In this document: one piece after another, positions 31,112 through 40,611 of the stretch
Numbering within the stretch: position 1 is the stretch's first letter
Layout: each line of letters starts with the position of its first letter
NCBI GenBank assembly: GCA_016708345.1
Contig: JADJFX010000040.1
Coordinates: 1 to 64,000, forward strand
Length of the DNA stretch: 64,000 nt
Reading direction: 5' to 3'
Origin: Candidatus Rhodoferax bjergmarkensis
GTDB lineage: Bacteria; Pseudomonadota; Gammaproteobacteria; Burkholderiales; Burkholderiaceae_C
The notes under the pieces: model-generated
What the model was told of the DNA's origin: nothing
What the model saw: the letters and a program-made list of their open reading frames with translations, nothing else
Databases searched by the model: none
Position numbers and translations under genes: made by a program

Positions 31112-32473
31112 TCAAGCCGCCCGCAACACGATGTCCACCTGCGCGCCCCCCAGCACCGCTTGCGAAATTGTGACCGTACCTTGGTGGCTGGCGACCAGAT
31201 CCCGGACCACCGTCAAACCAATGCCGTGGCCGGGCACGGTTTCATCGAGCCGAACCCGGCGCGCCAGAGCAGACGGTGCCTGCGCGAACCCCGGCCCGTC
31301 GTCCGTCACGCGAATGTGCAGGCTGCCAGCTTCCTGCCAAACCCGAAGCGCGACCCGGCACTTGGCCCACTTGGCGGCGTTGTCCAGCACATTGCCCAGT
31401 ATTTCAAAGGCATCACCTTGGTCGATGCGCCAGCTCAAATCCGCCGGGCAGTCGATAGCGAAAGCCAGATTTTTGTCCACATAGACCTTGGCCAGCGACT
31501 CCTGAATGCGCCCCACAATGGGTGCCAATGTCAGGTAAGGGGCAAAGCGCGCGGCTCCGCTGGCACCGGCCCGGCCCAACTGGTGCACCACAATCTCGTT
31601 CATCCGATCGACTTGCTGCGCCACTTGGGACGCCAGGTCGCCTGGCTCGCCCAGCGTGGCGCGCAGCACCGCCAGCGGCGTTTTAAGGCTGTGGGCCAGA
31701 TCATCCAGCGCCTCTTTGTAGCGCGTTTGCCGGGCACGCTCCTGGTCGATCAGCAGGTTGAGATTGAGCGTGAGTCCGGCCAGCTCGGCCGGGTAACTGC
31801 CCTGTACTTTGGTTTGGCGGCCACTCTCAATGCCCTGGATTTCCAGCGCCATGCGCCGCAGTGGCGTCAAGCCCCAACGCAGCAATAAGGTTTGCGTCAG
31901 CAACAGCAGCAGCCCGGTCCCGCCAAGCCACAGCCACAGCGTGCGCTGGAACGAGCGCGCAGCGAGGTCAAATTCAGCCTTGTCTTCGAGCACGGAAAAC
32001 ACCAGTGGTGCCGTTTGCTGGTTGACCGCCCATTTGACGCCGTAGCTTGCCGCCAGGAAGGACCGCGTTTTTGACCCTGTGCCCCCCTGCCCTGCCGCTG
32101 GCGCGTGGATGGTTTCAAAGCGCCACTGCCCGGTTTCTTGTTCGGTTTGAAACGGCAAGTCAAGCCCCAGGGACGATGACGACTGCCACACTTCAGCTTT
32201 GCGCATATTGGCAATGTTGGCGTACAAACCCGACGCTGGCAGCGACAGACGCGGCTCGGCCAGCGCCGCCGGCATGGCCAGCGAGCCCTTTGCATCAAGC
32301 TCGGCCCCGGCCATCAGCAAATAAACCGTCGTTTGCAAACGCGCAAAACGCTCGGCCTGCACACTAGCCACATACGCTTGCTGAACCGCCCACCCCGCAC
32401 CGGCCAAAAAGGCCAGCAAGACCAGGGCAGCGCCCCAAACCAGCCGGGCACGAATGGACAGAGGGGTTTTCAC
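31112..32473 (-). CDS. PhoQ-like sensor histidine kinase
   Basis: 453 residues. Two membrane helices (LVWGAALVLLAFLAGAGWAV and WLWLGGTGLLLLLTQTLLL) flank a ~150-residue periplasmic sensor. The H-box is ALDDLAHSLKTPLAVL, the N-box EILGNVLDNAAKWAK, and the G-boxes are TDDGPGFAQ and GHGIGLTVV. It phosphorylates the response regulator encoded just upstream (ATG overlaps its stop by 4 bases). The PepSY and glycine-zipper genes nearby suggest control of envelope functions, but the signal is unknown. Confidence 0.93.
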   Translation of the reverse strand: MKTPLSIRARLVWGAALVLLAFLAGAGWAVQQAYVASVQAERFARLQTTVYLLMAGAELDAKGSLAMPAALAEPRLSLPASGLYANIANMRKAEVWQSSSSLGLDLPFQTEQETGQWRFETIHAPAAGQGGTGSKTRSFLAASYGVKWAVNQQTAPLVFSVLEDKAEFDLAARSFQRTLWLWLGGTGLLLLLTQTLLLRWGLTPLRRMALEIQGIESGRQTKVQGSYPAELAGLTLNLNLLIDQERARQTRYKEALDDLAHSLKTPLAVLRATLGEPGDLASQVAQQVDRMNEIVVHQLGRAGASGAARFAPYLTLAPIVGRIQESLAKVYVDKNLAFAIDCPADLSWRIDQGDAFEILGNVLDNAAKWAKCRVALRVWQEAGSLHIRVTDDGPGFAQAPSALARRVRLDETVPGHGIGLTVVRDLVASHQGTVTISQAVLGGAQVDIVLRAA

Positions 32474-33141
32474 TGCAGCACGAAGCGATACCCGCGCCCG
32501 CGCAAGGTCTCAATGGGCAAGAGCGTGCCAAGGGGGTCGAGCTTGCGGCGCAGCCGCCCCATCAACACTTCCAGCACATTGCTGTCGCGGTCTTCATCGT
32601 GGGGGTAAAGGTAGTCTGACAACTCCTGCTTGTTCACCACCCGGGCGCGTTCGCGCACCAGGTATTCCAGCATTCGGTACTCAAAAGAGGTCAACTCAAG
32701 CAGCTGGCCATGAAGCCTCACGGTCTGAGCTGAAAAATCGATGCCAAGGGGCCCCAGGTTCAGGACATCCGAGGTGGCTTTGAGCGAGCGCCGCAGCAAT
32801 GCCTTGACGCGGGCCGCCAGCTCCGGGTACTCAAACGGTTTGACCAGGTAGTCGTCAGCGCCTGACTCCAGCCCCTGCACCTTGTCCTGCCAGCTTGCGC
32901 GTGCTGTCAAAATCAGAATCGGCAGCGTCCGCCCCTGGGCCCGCAAGGTCTGAACCACCGTCAGCCCGTTCACCTTGGGCAGCCCCAAGTCCACAATGGC
33001 CAGGTCCAGCGGGTACTCCCTGGCCTGGAACAAGCCGTCTTCGCCATCAGCGGCCTGGTCAACCCGGTAGCCATCGGCTTCCAGTTTGCGCTTGAGCCCC
33101 AGCCGCAAGACAGCGTCGTCCTCAATCAACAACAAGCGCAT
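32470..33141 (-). CDS. OmpR/PhoP-family response regulator
   Basis: 223 residues. The receiver domain has IEDDAVLRLGLKRKL, the phospho-acceptor in AIVDLGLPKVNGL, a TAR switch and the KPFEYPEL lysine. The winged-helix output has ELTSFEYRMLEYLVRERARV and LRRKLDPLGTLLPIETLRGR-GYRF. It is a typical transcription factor cotranscribed with the kinase. The PepSY gene follows in the other direction of reading at 33,154 and is probably part of its regulon. Confidence 0.94.
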   Translation of the reverse strand: MRLLLIEDDAVLRLGLKRKLEADGYRVDQAADGEDGLFQAREYPLDLAIVDLGLPKVNGLTVVQTLRAQGRTLPILILTARASWQDKVQGLESGADDYLVKPFEYPELAARVKALLRRSLKATSDVLNLGPLGIDFSAQTVRLHGQLLELTSFEYRMLEYLVRERARVVNKQELSDYLYPHDEDRDSNVLEVLMGRLRRKLDPLGTLLPIETLRGRGYRFVLQ

Positions 33142-33153
33142 GTCAAGTTGACT

Positions 33154-33390
33154 CTAGTACGTGCGTCCGCTGGCTGCATCAATCAGGATGACTTTGACTT
33201 CCCCCTGGGGGGTCAGTACCTTGACGCGCCAGGCCGCGCGCCCTTGGTGCTCTACCTTTTCGACTGCCAACACCCGCCCCGCACTGGCGCGCTGGGCCAC
33301 AGCAGCTGCCTCATCGCGGCTGACGTCGGCCCATGCGGGCACGGCCAGTGCCAGCATGAGCGCGCCGAAAAGGGGGTAAAGCAGTTTCAT
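33154..33390 (-). CDS. PepSY-domain periplasmic protein
   Basis: 78 residues from ATG 33,390 (MKLLYPLFGALMLALAVPAW-A, a signal peptide). A single PepSY domain ends VEHQGRAAWRVKVLTPQGEV and ILIDAASGRTY. PepSY proteins often lie next to PhoPQ-like two-component genes and may inhibit proteases or sense signals. It lies 12 bases upstream of the response regulator start, so the three genes are probably an operon. Confidence 0.88.
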   Translation of the reverse strand: MKLLYPLFGALMLALAVPAWADVSRDEAAAVAQRASAGRVLAVEKVEHQGRAAWRVKVLTPQGEVKVILIDAASGRTY

Positions 33391-33460
33391 GGCGTGGGTT
33401 GAGGTCTGTGAAATTGGCGGCAATGGTACTCGCAAGCAAGGGCCACAGACCACAGACTAT

Positions 33461-33997
33461 TTATTGCTCGACCGGGTCTACCGACACCCGCACGGGCAAG
33501 TGGTTGCCAGGGTTGCTGCGCATAAAGGTCGAGAACAGCTGCCCCCGGTATTCATAGGCCACGCGGTAGCCGGTGAGGCGGGTTTGCGAATCGTAGACCG
33601 TGCGGCAACGTTTGACTTCACGCTGGGCGGGCTCATGGTGGCCGCCATCGTAGTAGCCCCGGTCATCGCGGTTATCGAGACGCTCTCCGGTCACGGCACC
33701 AATGACCGCGCCCAGGGCCGTGGCCGCTTCCTTGCCTTTGCCGCCGCCCACCTGGTTGCCGATGATGCCGCCCGCCAGTCCGCCAATGATGGCACCGCCC
33801 AGGTTACGTTCATGCCGTTCGCCACCATGACGCCCGCCCCGCTCCTGAATCCAGTGACTCGTGCACTCATTGCGTGGCACGCTGACGTTTTCATACTGTG
33901 GCTCGGCACTGCGCACGCGAGCGTTGTCGGTGTAAGCGTCGGCATGGGCACCCATCAAGCCAGTGGTCAACAAGGTCATCATCACGAGTCGTTTCAT
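33461..33997 (-). CDS. Glycine-zipper 2TM-domain envelope protein
   Basis: 178 residues from ATG 33,997 (MKRLVMMTLLTTGLMGAHAD, a signal peptide). The glycine zipper is GGAIIGGLAGGIIGNQVGGG then ATALGAVIGAVTG. The C-terminus has TRLTGYRVAYEYRGQLFSTF and MRSNPGNHLPVRVSVDP. It is related to the SlyB/Rick_17kDa surface-antigen group and is probably outer-membrane associated. A cysteine lipobox is not visible at the cleavage site. Confidence 0.85.
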   Translation of the reverse strand: MKRLVMMTLLTTGLMGAHADAYTDNARVRSAEPQYENVSVPRNECTSHWIQERGGRHGGERHERNLGGAIIGGLAGGIIGNQVGGGKGKEAATALGAVIGAVTGERLDNRDDRGYYDGGHHEPAQREVKRCRTVYDSQTRLTGYRVAYEYRGQLFSTFMRSNPGNHLPVRVSVDPVEQ

Positions 33998-34117
33998 ATA
34001 AATCTCCAATAGAAAAGTTGATATGGAACGAAGTTTGCGCCGGGGTGTATGAACCGAAGCTGAACGGAATTGAAATAGTTGGTTTATTTGAAGGCGCGAC
34101 AAGGCGCAGTTTCGGTT

Positions 34118-34723
34118 TTATGCGTTGGCTTCCAGTGGGGGCAGATCGTAAAAAATATCCGCCACGGCAATCACCAACTCCGCAAAGGCCAGAGGCGAAC
34201 AGACCTCCCCCATGCCAAACACCAGCGGCTTGCCGTAGGCCTTGTTCTCCAGGCGGTAAATGGTGACCGAGCGATCGCCCGGATGCACCAGCCAGTATTC
34301 TGCAACGCCATGCTGTTCATACAGCGCACGCTTGGTGCGCTGGTCGTGTATTGCTGTGCTGGGCGACAGGACCTCTACCACCCAATCGGGCGCACCAAGG
34401 CAGCCATGGTTGTCCTTGAGTTTTTCCGGATCACAGACCAGGCTGATGTCGGGCTGCACTACCGTGTCTACCTCGTGGTCGCTCACACCCGCGCGTGGCA
34501 GACGCACATCAAATGGGGCCACAAAGGGGCGGCAGGATTTGCCACGAAAATGGTTGTGAATTTTGGAAAACAACTCGCCAACGATGAGTTGGTGAAAATT
34601 GCTGGGTGCCGGACTCATGGCATACGCCTGTCCCTCAATGAGTTCCCAGCGTTCATCGTCGGACCAACTCAGGTAGTCTGCATAGGTGAAGCCCGAGTCG
34701 TGGTGGCGTAGCGGTAAACCCAT
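34118..34723 (-). CDS. Uma2-family PD-(D/E)XK nuclease-like protein
   Basis: 201 residues. It has FTYADYLSWSDDERWELIEG, VVQPDISLVCDPEKL, then APDWVVEVLSPSTAIHDQRT and KRALYEQHGVAEYWLVHPGD. This is the Uma2 signature, a restriction-endonuclease-like fold, with D/E and K in place. Uma2 proteins are common as solitary genes and their function is not established. Confidence 0.9.
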   Translation of the reverse strand: MGLPLRHHDSGFTYADYLSWSDDERWELIEGQAYAMSPAPSNFHQLIVGELFSKIHNHFRGKSCRPFVAPFDVRLPRAGVSDHEVDTVVQPDISLVCDPEKLKDNHGCLGAPDWVVEVLSPSTAIHDQRTKRALYEQHGVAEYWLVHPGDRSVTIYRLENKAYGKPLVFGMGEVCSPLAFAELVIAVADIFYDLPPLEANA

Positions 34724-34777
34724 AGTGAAATGTCCTTACAACAGATGAGAAAGAGTGTAAAACCTATTGCATTGGCG

Positions 34778-35017
34778 CTGCGCGGTTTGGCAAGCCAAAT
34801 AAGCAGTTATTTTGAATTACATTGGGGGCTTGGTGCCATGCAGGTTTATCGTTGTTTTAGGGATGCGGAAGAAGCCAATATCCCGCTTTGGGCGGTGCTG
34901 GCGGGATGCAGTGCAAGGCGTCCTGAGCGCGGTTTGGCGAGCCAAATAAGCGAAGGGCAACGAAGCAATGCGCCCGCAAGTGCCGTCAAAAACGGGATAT
35001 TGGTTACATCTGCATCC
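34778..35017. repeat. Palindromic element with 25-bp inverted arms and internal direct repeat
   Basis: Arms at 34,861-34,885 and 34,993-35,017 are inverted (GGATGC...CCAATATCCCG against CGGGATATTGG...GCATCC; about 21 of 25 match). The interior carries GCGCGGTTTGGCGAGCC-AAATAAGC, a direct copy (one mismatch) of 34,779-34,804, plus GCGAAGGGCAACGAAG. The last motif resembles the interior of the element at 20,053. No gene is present at 34,724-35,032. Confidence 0.65.
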
Positions 35018-35032
35018 CTTAGCAGGAGTGTC

Positions 35033-35833
35033 ATGAAAAAGATATTGCTGACTCTGTATTTGGTTGGGCAGGCAAGTTTGGCGCTTGCAGGCAATGCGCC
35101 GCAATGCCCTAAAGCAATTTCGTTCGCGCTGTACGAAAACGGTTACATCTACGACTCGGCCAGTGACTCTGGTATTGACAAGGATGTGGCAGAGGAACTG
35201 GCCAGGCGCAGTGGCTGTCGGTTTGAGTTTTCCGTGAGACCTCGTGCAAGAATTTGGGCGGAACTAGAAAGTGGGTTTCTCATGATGACGGGGTCTGGTA
35301 TCCAGACCGCCAAACGCGATGAGTTTTCCTGGGCCGTGCGATACATGGCCCAAAAAAACTATGAGCTGGTTAAAAAGACTGTTTCCTCCCAATCGCCGGC
35401 GCAGTTCAATGCGGATCCTAAATTGCTTTGGGGCGCGGTGCGGTCCTATAAGCATGGCAGCAAGGTTGACGAATTTCTGGACAGTTTGCGCCAACAAAAC
35501 CGCGTGGTTGAAGAACCGGATTTGGGCAGCGTCTTTCGCATCTTTTCCAAAGAGGGGCGGACCTCGGCCGTTTTAGCTCCACCACCAGCCTATGCAAAGT
35601 ACCTCAAGGAATGGGGTTTGACGGACCGCGTACGTATTGAAGACTGGTTTCCCGAAGAGTTATCAATCCCGCACAGCCTGATTTTTTCAAAAAAGGCTTT
35701 CTCTGAGGAGGAAATTAAAAAATGGCGCCGAATCGTGGGTCAGATGCGCGCCGATGGCACCCTCCATTCGATCTATACAAAATATCTCGGTGCCACCGAT
35801 GCCGGCCGGATGATGATGTACAAGGAAGATTGA
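35033..35833 (+). CDS. Periplasmic solute-binding protein, amino-acid type (SBP_bac_3)
   Basis: 266 residues from ATG 35,033, with AGGAG ribosome site 5 bases before. The signal peptide is ILLTLYLVGQASLALAG. The fold is that of family 3 binding proteins (ISFALYENGYIYDS, GIDKDVAEELARRSGCRFEF, then MMTGSGIQTAKRDEFSW and a C-terminal RADGTLHSIYTKYLG). No permease or ATPase gene is adjacent, so it may be a sensor or an orphan. The longer frame starting at 34,730 crosses the palindromic element and is not the start. Confidence 0.88.
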   Translation: MKKILLTLYLVGQASLALAGNAPQCPKAISFALYENGYIYDSASDSGIDKDVAEELARRSGCRFEFSVRPRARIWAELESGFLMMTGSGIQTAKRDEFSWAVRYMAQKNYELVKKTVSSQSPAQFNADPKLLWGAVRSYKHGSKVDEFLDSLRQQNRVVEEPDLGSVFRIFSKEGRTSAVLAPPPAYAKYLKEWGLTDRVRIEDWFPEELSIPHSLIFSKKAFSEEEIKKWRRIVGQMRADGTLHSIYTKYLGATDAGRMMMYKED

Positions 35834-36036
35834 ACAGGCGGAACGGGATTGCGAAAGCCGACCATCATTTTTAGAGCCTCAGCCAGCAGCTCGGCGCTGG
35901 CTTCGTCGAGCGCGGTTTTCTCGCTCAGTACATAGACTTCAAATAAATCAGCGGCCGGTTGCACCGCCCACAGCCGAACGCCAGTGGCCAAGCTGGACGG
36001 AACGCTGCTGCCCGGCGTTGGCGGCGAAGAGCCCAT
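35834..36036 (-). pseudogene. Possible gene remnant (LLAEALKMMVGFRNP)
   Basis: The minus strand encodes ATGVRLWAVQPAADLFEVYV and LSEKTALDEASAELLAEALK then MMVGFRNP. This reads like real protein, but it runs out of frame into the end of the solute-binding gene and stops at 35,773. No family is recognised. It is bounded on the right by repeat R copy 10. Confidence 0.35.
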
Positions 36037-36042
36037 GAAACC

Positions 36043-36116
36043 CTTGAAAACGCTACAAAATCAGGAGCTGCTTGCGCAGATAGAACGTGCGGTAGAGGCC
36101 TATTTGATTGAAAAAA
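36043..36116 (+). repeat. Dispersed repeat R, copy 10 (long form)
   Basis: CCTTGAAAACGCTACAAAAT, CAGGAGCTGCTTGCGC, AGATAGAACGTGCGGTAGAGGCC, TATTTGATTG. It is a direct copy of the repeat at 30,957-31,029. The pair brackets the block between tamA and tamB. Confidence 0.85.
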
Positions 36117-36517
36117 CTGAAGGAGAATATCCATGCTGAATCAAAGTCGCGTGGGCAAGCCTGTATGGGTGGCTGGGGTGAAATGCTTGAATGCAAAACC
36201 TGAAGTCGTGCAGGCACCGACAATCAGGGTTTGAATGCACTTGCCATCCATCTAATCTGGCAAATGATGCGACCCTTATGACTTCGAACATTTTTTTGAC
36301 ACTTCAGTGGCAAGGTTTGTCCACATGAACAGCAAGCGCATCGTTCGTATCGTTAGCTTCTCTGGCAGCACAAAATGCACTTTGACGGCAACCGCCTCTG
36401 GTGAACCTGTTGATTGTCGTAGGAAGCAGGTCTCAAACGTAAAAGTGACGAAGAACAACCCGGCTCATGCATGGCCAACAAGTTGCTCGGCACGATCAGT
36501 AGCGGAATTTTGAGCTG
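36117..36517. other. Non-coding gap upstream of tamB
   Basis: I see no supported gene in these 400 bases. Small open frames at 36,307-36,513 have no domain-like features. The stretch may hold the present promoter of tamB or be debris of the inserted block. Confidence 0.4.
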
Positions 36518-39500
36518 ATGAAACTGCTCCGCATCGCCCTGCCAAGCAACATCGCCGCGCTGGCGGTGCTGTTCGCCTTGGCTGCTGCACTCTGGTCCTG
36601 GAGCGGCACCGACACCTCGCTGGCCACCGCGCTGAACACCATAAGCAGTTTTCTCCCTGCCAATCAAACCCTCACCGTCAAAGACGTGACGGGTTCTGTG
36701 CGTGAAGGCGGACGCATTGGCTGGCTGCGCTGGCAGCGCGGCCCGCTCAGTGTTGAGGCCACCGACCTCCAGACCACATGGGCGCTGCGTTCGCTGTGGG
36801 ATGGTGAACTGCGGCTAACCCGGCTCAGCATCCAAAACCTGCGCATCGACTCACCCCCATCCGACCCTGAACCTGCGCCAGCAACGCCGCCCACCAGCTT
36901 GCAACTGCCCATTTTGGTGGAAGTACCCTTCTCCGTCGAGCGTCTGGAGTGGGTCGGATCAACCTCTTTGCACCTCTCCAACCTGGCTGGACACTATGCC
37001 TTTGATAGCAAAGAACATAGACTGGATGTGCGGGAAGTACACTTTTCATCAGGTAAATATCGCCTCCAGGCACAACTGGGCGCGCAAGCACCGCTGGACT
37101 TGTCTGCCCAGCTGCAGGGTGCCGTGCAAACCCAGCTGCCTGGCAGTAACCAAAGCGTGACGGCCGACGCGTTTGTCGAGTTAAAAGGCCCTTTGGCCGG
37201 GCCAAACGCCGAGCTGGCGCTGCAAGCGCGGCTGCAACCACAAACTGACGCCAACCCTGCCCGTGCTCTGCAGGCCCACATCAAGGCCATTCTTCGGCCC
37301 TGGCAAGGCCAGCACATCGTCCGCGCCGATGCCCGCTGGCAGGCGCTGAATTTGGCCGCGCTGTGGCCCCAAGCGCCGCAAACCAACCTGGCGGGTAGCG
37401 CCACGGTAACGCCCGACGGCCAAGGCTGGCGCGGTGCCATGGCGTTCACCAACAGCCAAAGCGGCCCCTGGAACCAGCAGCGCCTGCCCGTGCGCAGCCT
37501 GGATGCCAAGTTGGTGTTCCTGCAGGGCCAGTGGACGGTCGAATCGCTGGCCGCCACCGGCGCTGGGGGCCACATGCAGGCGCAGGGGCAGTTAAACAGC
37601 GCCGCATCCAGGCCCGCCAACGCCGCAGCCAAGGCCGCAAGCAAACCCGGCTGGCAAGGCAGTGCCACACTCAACGGAATCAACCCCGCCGAACTGGACT
37701 CACGGCTGGCCGCCACCAGACTGGACGGCCAGCTAAGCGCCCAACAAGCCCCTTCTGGCATCACATTTGAGGCATCCATCCAGTCAGCGCGGCCAGCGTC
37801 CACAGGACCGCAACCCACTGCGGCCGCCGCTGGCGTCATCGACAAGCTGCGCATCAAAGCCATCCAAGCCAAGGGCAGTTGGACAGCCCCACACTCCAGC
37901 TTGACACGCTCCAAGTGGAGACCGACACCGCCAAGCTGCAAGGCCAATTGACGTTTGACACCCACAGCCAGGCCGCACAAGGCCACTTGGCACTGACCCT
38001 GCCGGGCGCGCAGGCCACGCTGGCGGGTTCAATCGCCAGCACCGAGGGCCAGGGGGAGCTGAGCCTGCGGGTGTCAGACCCCACCCTGGCGGCGCACTGG
38101 CTGGCGCAGCTGCCCGGTGGCCCGCAGGGCTTGGGCCGCACCGCCCTTCAAGGCAACGCCGAATTCACCGGCGGCTGGCAAGGTGGCTGGGGGCAGCAAG
38201 GCCGACAGCTCAAAATTCAGGCCAGCCTGCACGCACCCCAGCTCACGCTGCGCGCCGCCGACCAGCCAGCAGACCAAGCCTGGGACCATGCGCGAACTAC
38301 AGGCCAATCTGGGCGGCACGCTGGCCGCGCTGGACCTCACGGTGCAGGGTCAGATGGCGCACGCCAGCCGCCGTTTTGCCCTGCAGGCGCAGCTGCAAGG
38401 CGGGCAGCAGCCCGACGGCAGCTGGCAAGCCTTGCTGGGCAGTACCCATTTGACCGCCCAAGACCACCAGCGCCCCGGCCTGTGGACCCTGGCGCTCAAT
38501 GAGCGCGTGAGCCTTCACTGGAGCCAAAGCGTGAGCTCGCAGCGACTAACGGTGTCGCCCGGCACCGCCCAGCTCACAGGACCGGTGGCTGGCGTGGCCA
38601 AGCTGCAATGGCAAGCAGCCCAATGGTCGCAGCAAGGCACCCGCAGCGACTGGCAAACCCAGGGCCAGCTCGATGGTCTGCCGCTGGCTTGGCTGGACCT
38701 GATCGGTCAGACCCAAATGGCCAACCTGGGCCTGCGCGGTGACCTGCAGTTTGGCGGCCAGTGGCAGGCCACGGGTGGTGACACCTTGCAGCTCAGCGCC
38801 ACGTTGGCGCGCACCAGCGGCGACTTGCTGCTGCAAACCGACGAGGCTCACCTCGCCACCCTGAGCGCCGGTGTACGCGATGCGCGCCTGACGGTCACCG
38901 TCCAAGGCGATCAATTGGCCGCCAGCCTGCTTTGGGACAGCGAACGCGCCGGCCAGGCACAAGCCCAGTTCAGTTCACGCCTGCAGCGCCAAGACGGCGC
39001 TTGGCGCTGGCCAGACAGCGCTGCCGTGGCGGGCACGCTGCGCGCGCAGTTGCCCCCTGTAGGTGCTTGGTCCTTGCTGGCACCGCCGGGCTGGCGCTTG
39101 CGCGGCACGGTGGACGGCAACGCCGTCCTGTCCGGCACCCGCGCAGCGCCGCAGTGGTTCGGCACCCTGATTGCCAAGGACCTGGCCGTGCGTTCGGTGG
39201 CCGACGACATCGATTTCAGCCAAGGCGAACTGCTCGCCACCATCGAAGGGCAGCGCGTGGAGATCATCAACTTCACCATGCAAGGCGCGGGGGGCCACAG
39301 CGGTGGCCAGGTTCGGATCAAAGGTTATGCGCTGGGGCTGCCTGCCAGTGATGCGGCGACCCAACTGGCGTCACGCTTGCGCATGGAGCTGGACATTCAG
39401 CTGGAGAACCTGCGCGTCAGCAGCCAGGCCGACCGCCGCCTGGTGGTGTCCGGCAACCTGACCGCCAAGCTGGCCAGCGAGCGCCTGCTGATTCGCGGCC

Positions 39501-40380
39501 TGCTCAAGGCCGATCAGGCCCTGTTTGTGCTGAAGGAAGACTCCGCGCCCGAACTGGGGCGGGATGTGATCGTGCGCCGCCCTGCTGTCACCCAAGCAGA
39601 CGGAAAAGCGACCAGCACAGCCCCCCCCGAATCCACAGTCATGCAGGTCAAGCCAGACATCAGCGTCACACTGGACCTGGGGCCAAAATTTGAGGTGCGC
39701 GGGCGTGGCCTGGACACCCGCCTGGTGGCAAACTTGAATTGACCAGCGCCGCCGAGCATGGTTTTGCGCCGCGCCTCACGGGTAATTTGCGCGCCATCGG
39801 CGGCACTTACAAGGCCTATGGCCAAAACCTGGACATCACCGTCGGGGTGCTGCGTTTTAACGGGCCGTACGACAACCCGGCGCTCAATATTCTGGCGATA
39901 CGGCCCAACCTGCAACAGCGCGTGGGGGTGCAGATCAGCGGCACCACCCTGTCCCCCGTGGTGCGCCTGTATGCCGACCCGGAACTGCCCGATGCCGAAA
40001 AACTGGCGTGGCTGGTGCTCGGTCACTCCGGGGCCAATGGTGGTGCCGAGGCAGCCGTGCTGCAGCAGGCGGCGCTGGCACTGCTGGGCGGCAACGGCAA
40101 GGGCCTGTCCAGCAACCTGGCGCAAGCGCTGGGGTTGGACGAATTGTCCGTGCGCGGTGCAGCCAGCAGCGCCAGCGACAGCGGCACAAGCACCACGGCC
40201 GCCACCGTCACACTGGGCAAACGCGTGTCGCGCGATTTTTATGTGGCTTACGAGCGCAGCCTGGCAGGCACGCTGGGCACGTTCTACATTTTTTACGACC
40301 TGTCGCGCCGCTTCACCCTGCGCGCCCAGACCGGCGAGCAAAGCGCCATGGACCTGATTTTCACACTACGCTACGACTGA
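36518..40380 (+). CDS. tamB: Translocation and assembly module protein TamB (three frameshifts)
   Basis: Reconstructed, ~1,287 residues. An N-terminal membrane anchor (IAALAVLFALAAALWSW) is followed by LTVKDVTGSVREGGRIGWLR, typical of TamB. A very long beta-rich middle comes next. The C-terminal TamB (DUF490) domain has GFAPRLTGNLRAIGGTYKAY and GQNLDITVGVLRFNGPYDNP, ending SAMDLIFTLRYD. The frame changes near 37,885, near 38,290 and at ~39,735 (a missing G in GTGGCAAAC). All three continue cleanly in the next frame, so sequence error is likely. TamB spans the periplasm and works with TamA. Confidence 0.88.
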
Positions 40381-40439
40381 TGTGGACTGATGTGGACTGA
40401 AATGGAGCCCCGCCAGCCCCCGTACAATGCAGGGCACCC

Positions 40440-40514
40440 GCCGCCGTAGTTCAATGGATAGAACGAGCGCCTCCTAAGCGCTAGATATGGGTTCGATTCC
40501 CGTCGGGGGCGCCA
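40440..40514 (+). tRNA. tRNA-Arg (anticodon CCU)
   Basis: A full cloverleaf can be drawn. The D stem is GTTC/GAAC. The anticodon stem AGCGC/GCGCT holds the loop CTCCTAA (anticodon CCT). The T arm is GGG-TTCGATT-CCC, and CCA is encoded at 40,512-40,514. The acceptor stem GCCGCCG/CGGGGGC has one G-G mismatch at the fourth pair. The tRNA reads AGG. It lies between tamB and the histidine phosphatase gene. Confidence 0.92.
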
Positions 40515-40611
40515 GGTCATGCTTTTAAACCCCTCCCTTCTGCTACAAATTCCATAGCTGTCGTCGCACATGCGACATGCGCAAGGTGCTGATTTACCTT
40601 AAATTCAGCCC

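Noticed and set aside
34730..35032. N-terminal extension of the solute-binding protein to 34,730
   Set aside because: It crosses the 25-bp inverted-repeat element and has no signal peptide. ATG 35,033 has a ribosome site and a proper signal sequence.
36307..36513. 68-codon plus-strand frame before tamB
   Set aside because: No family-like motif, no ribosome site and no conserved neighbour relation, so left as non-coding.
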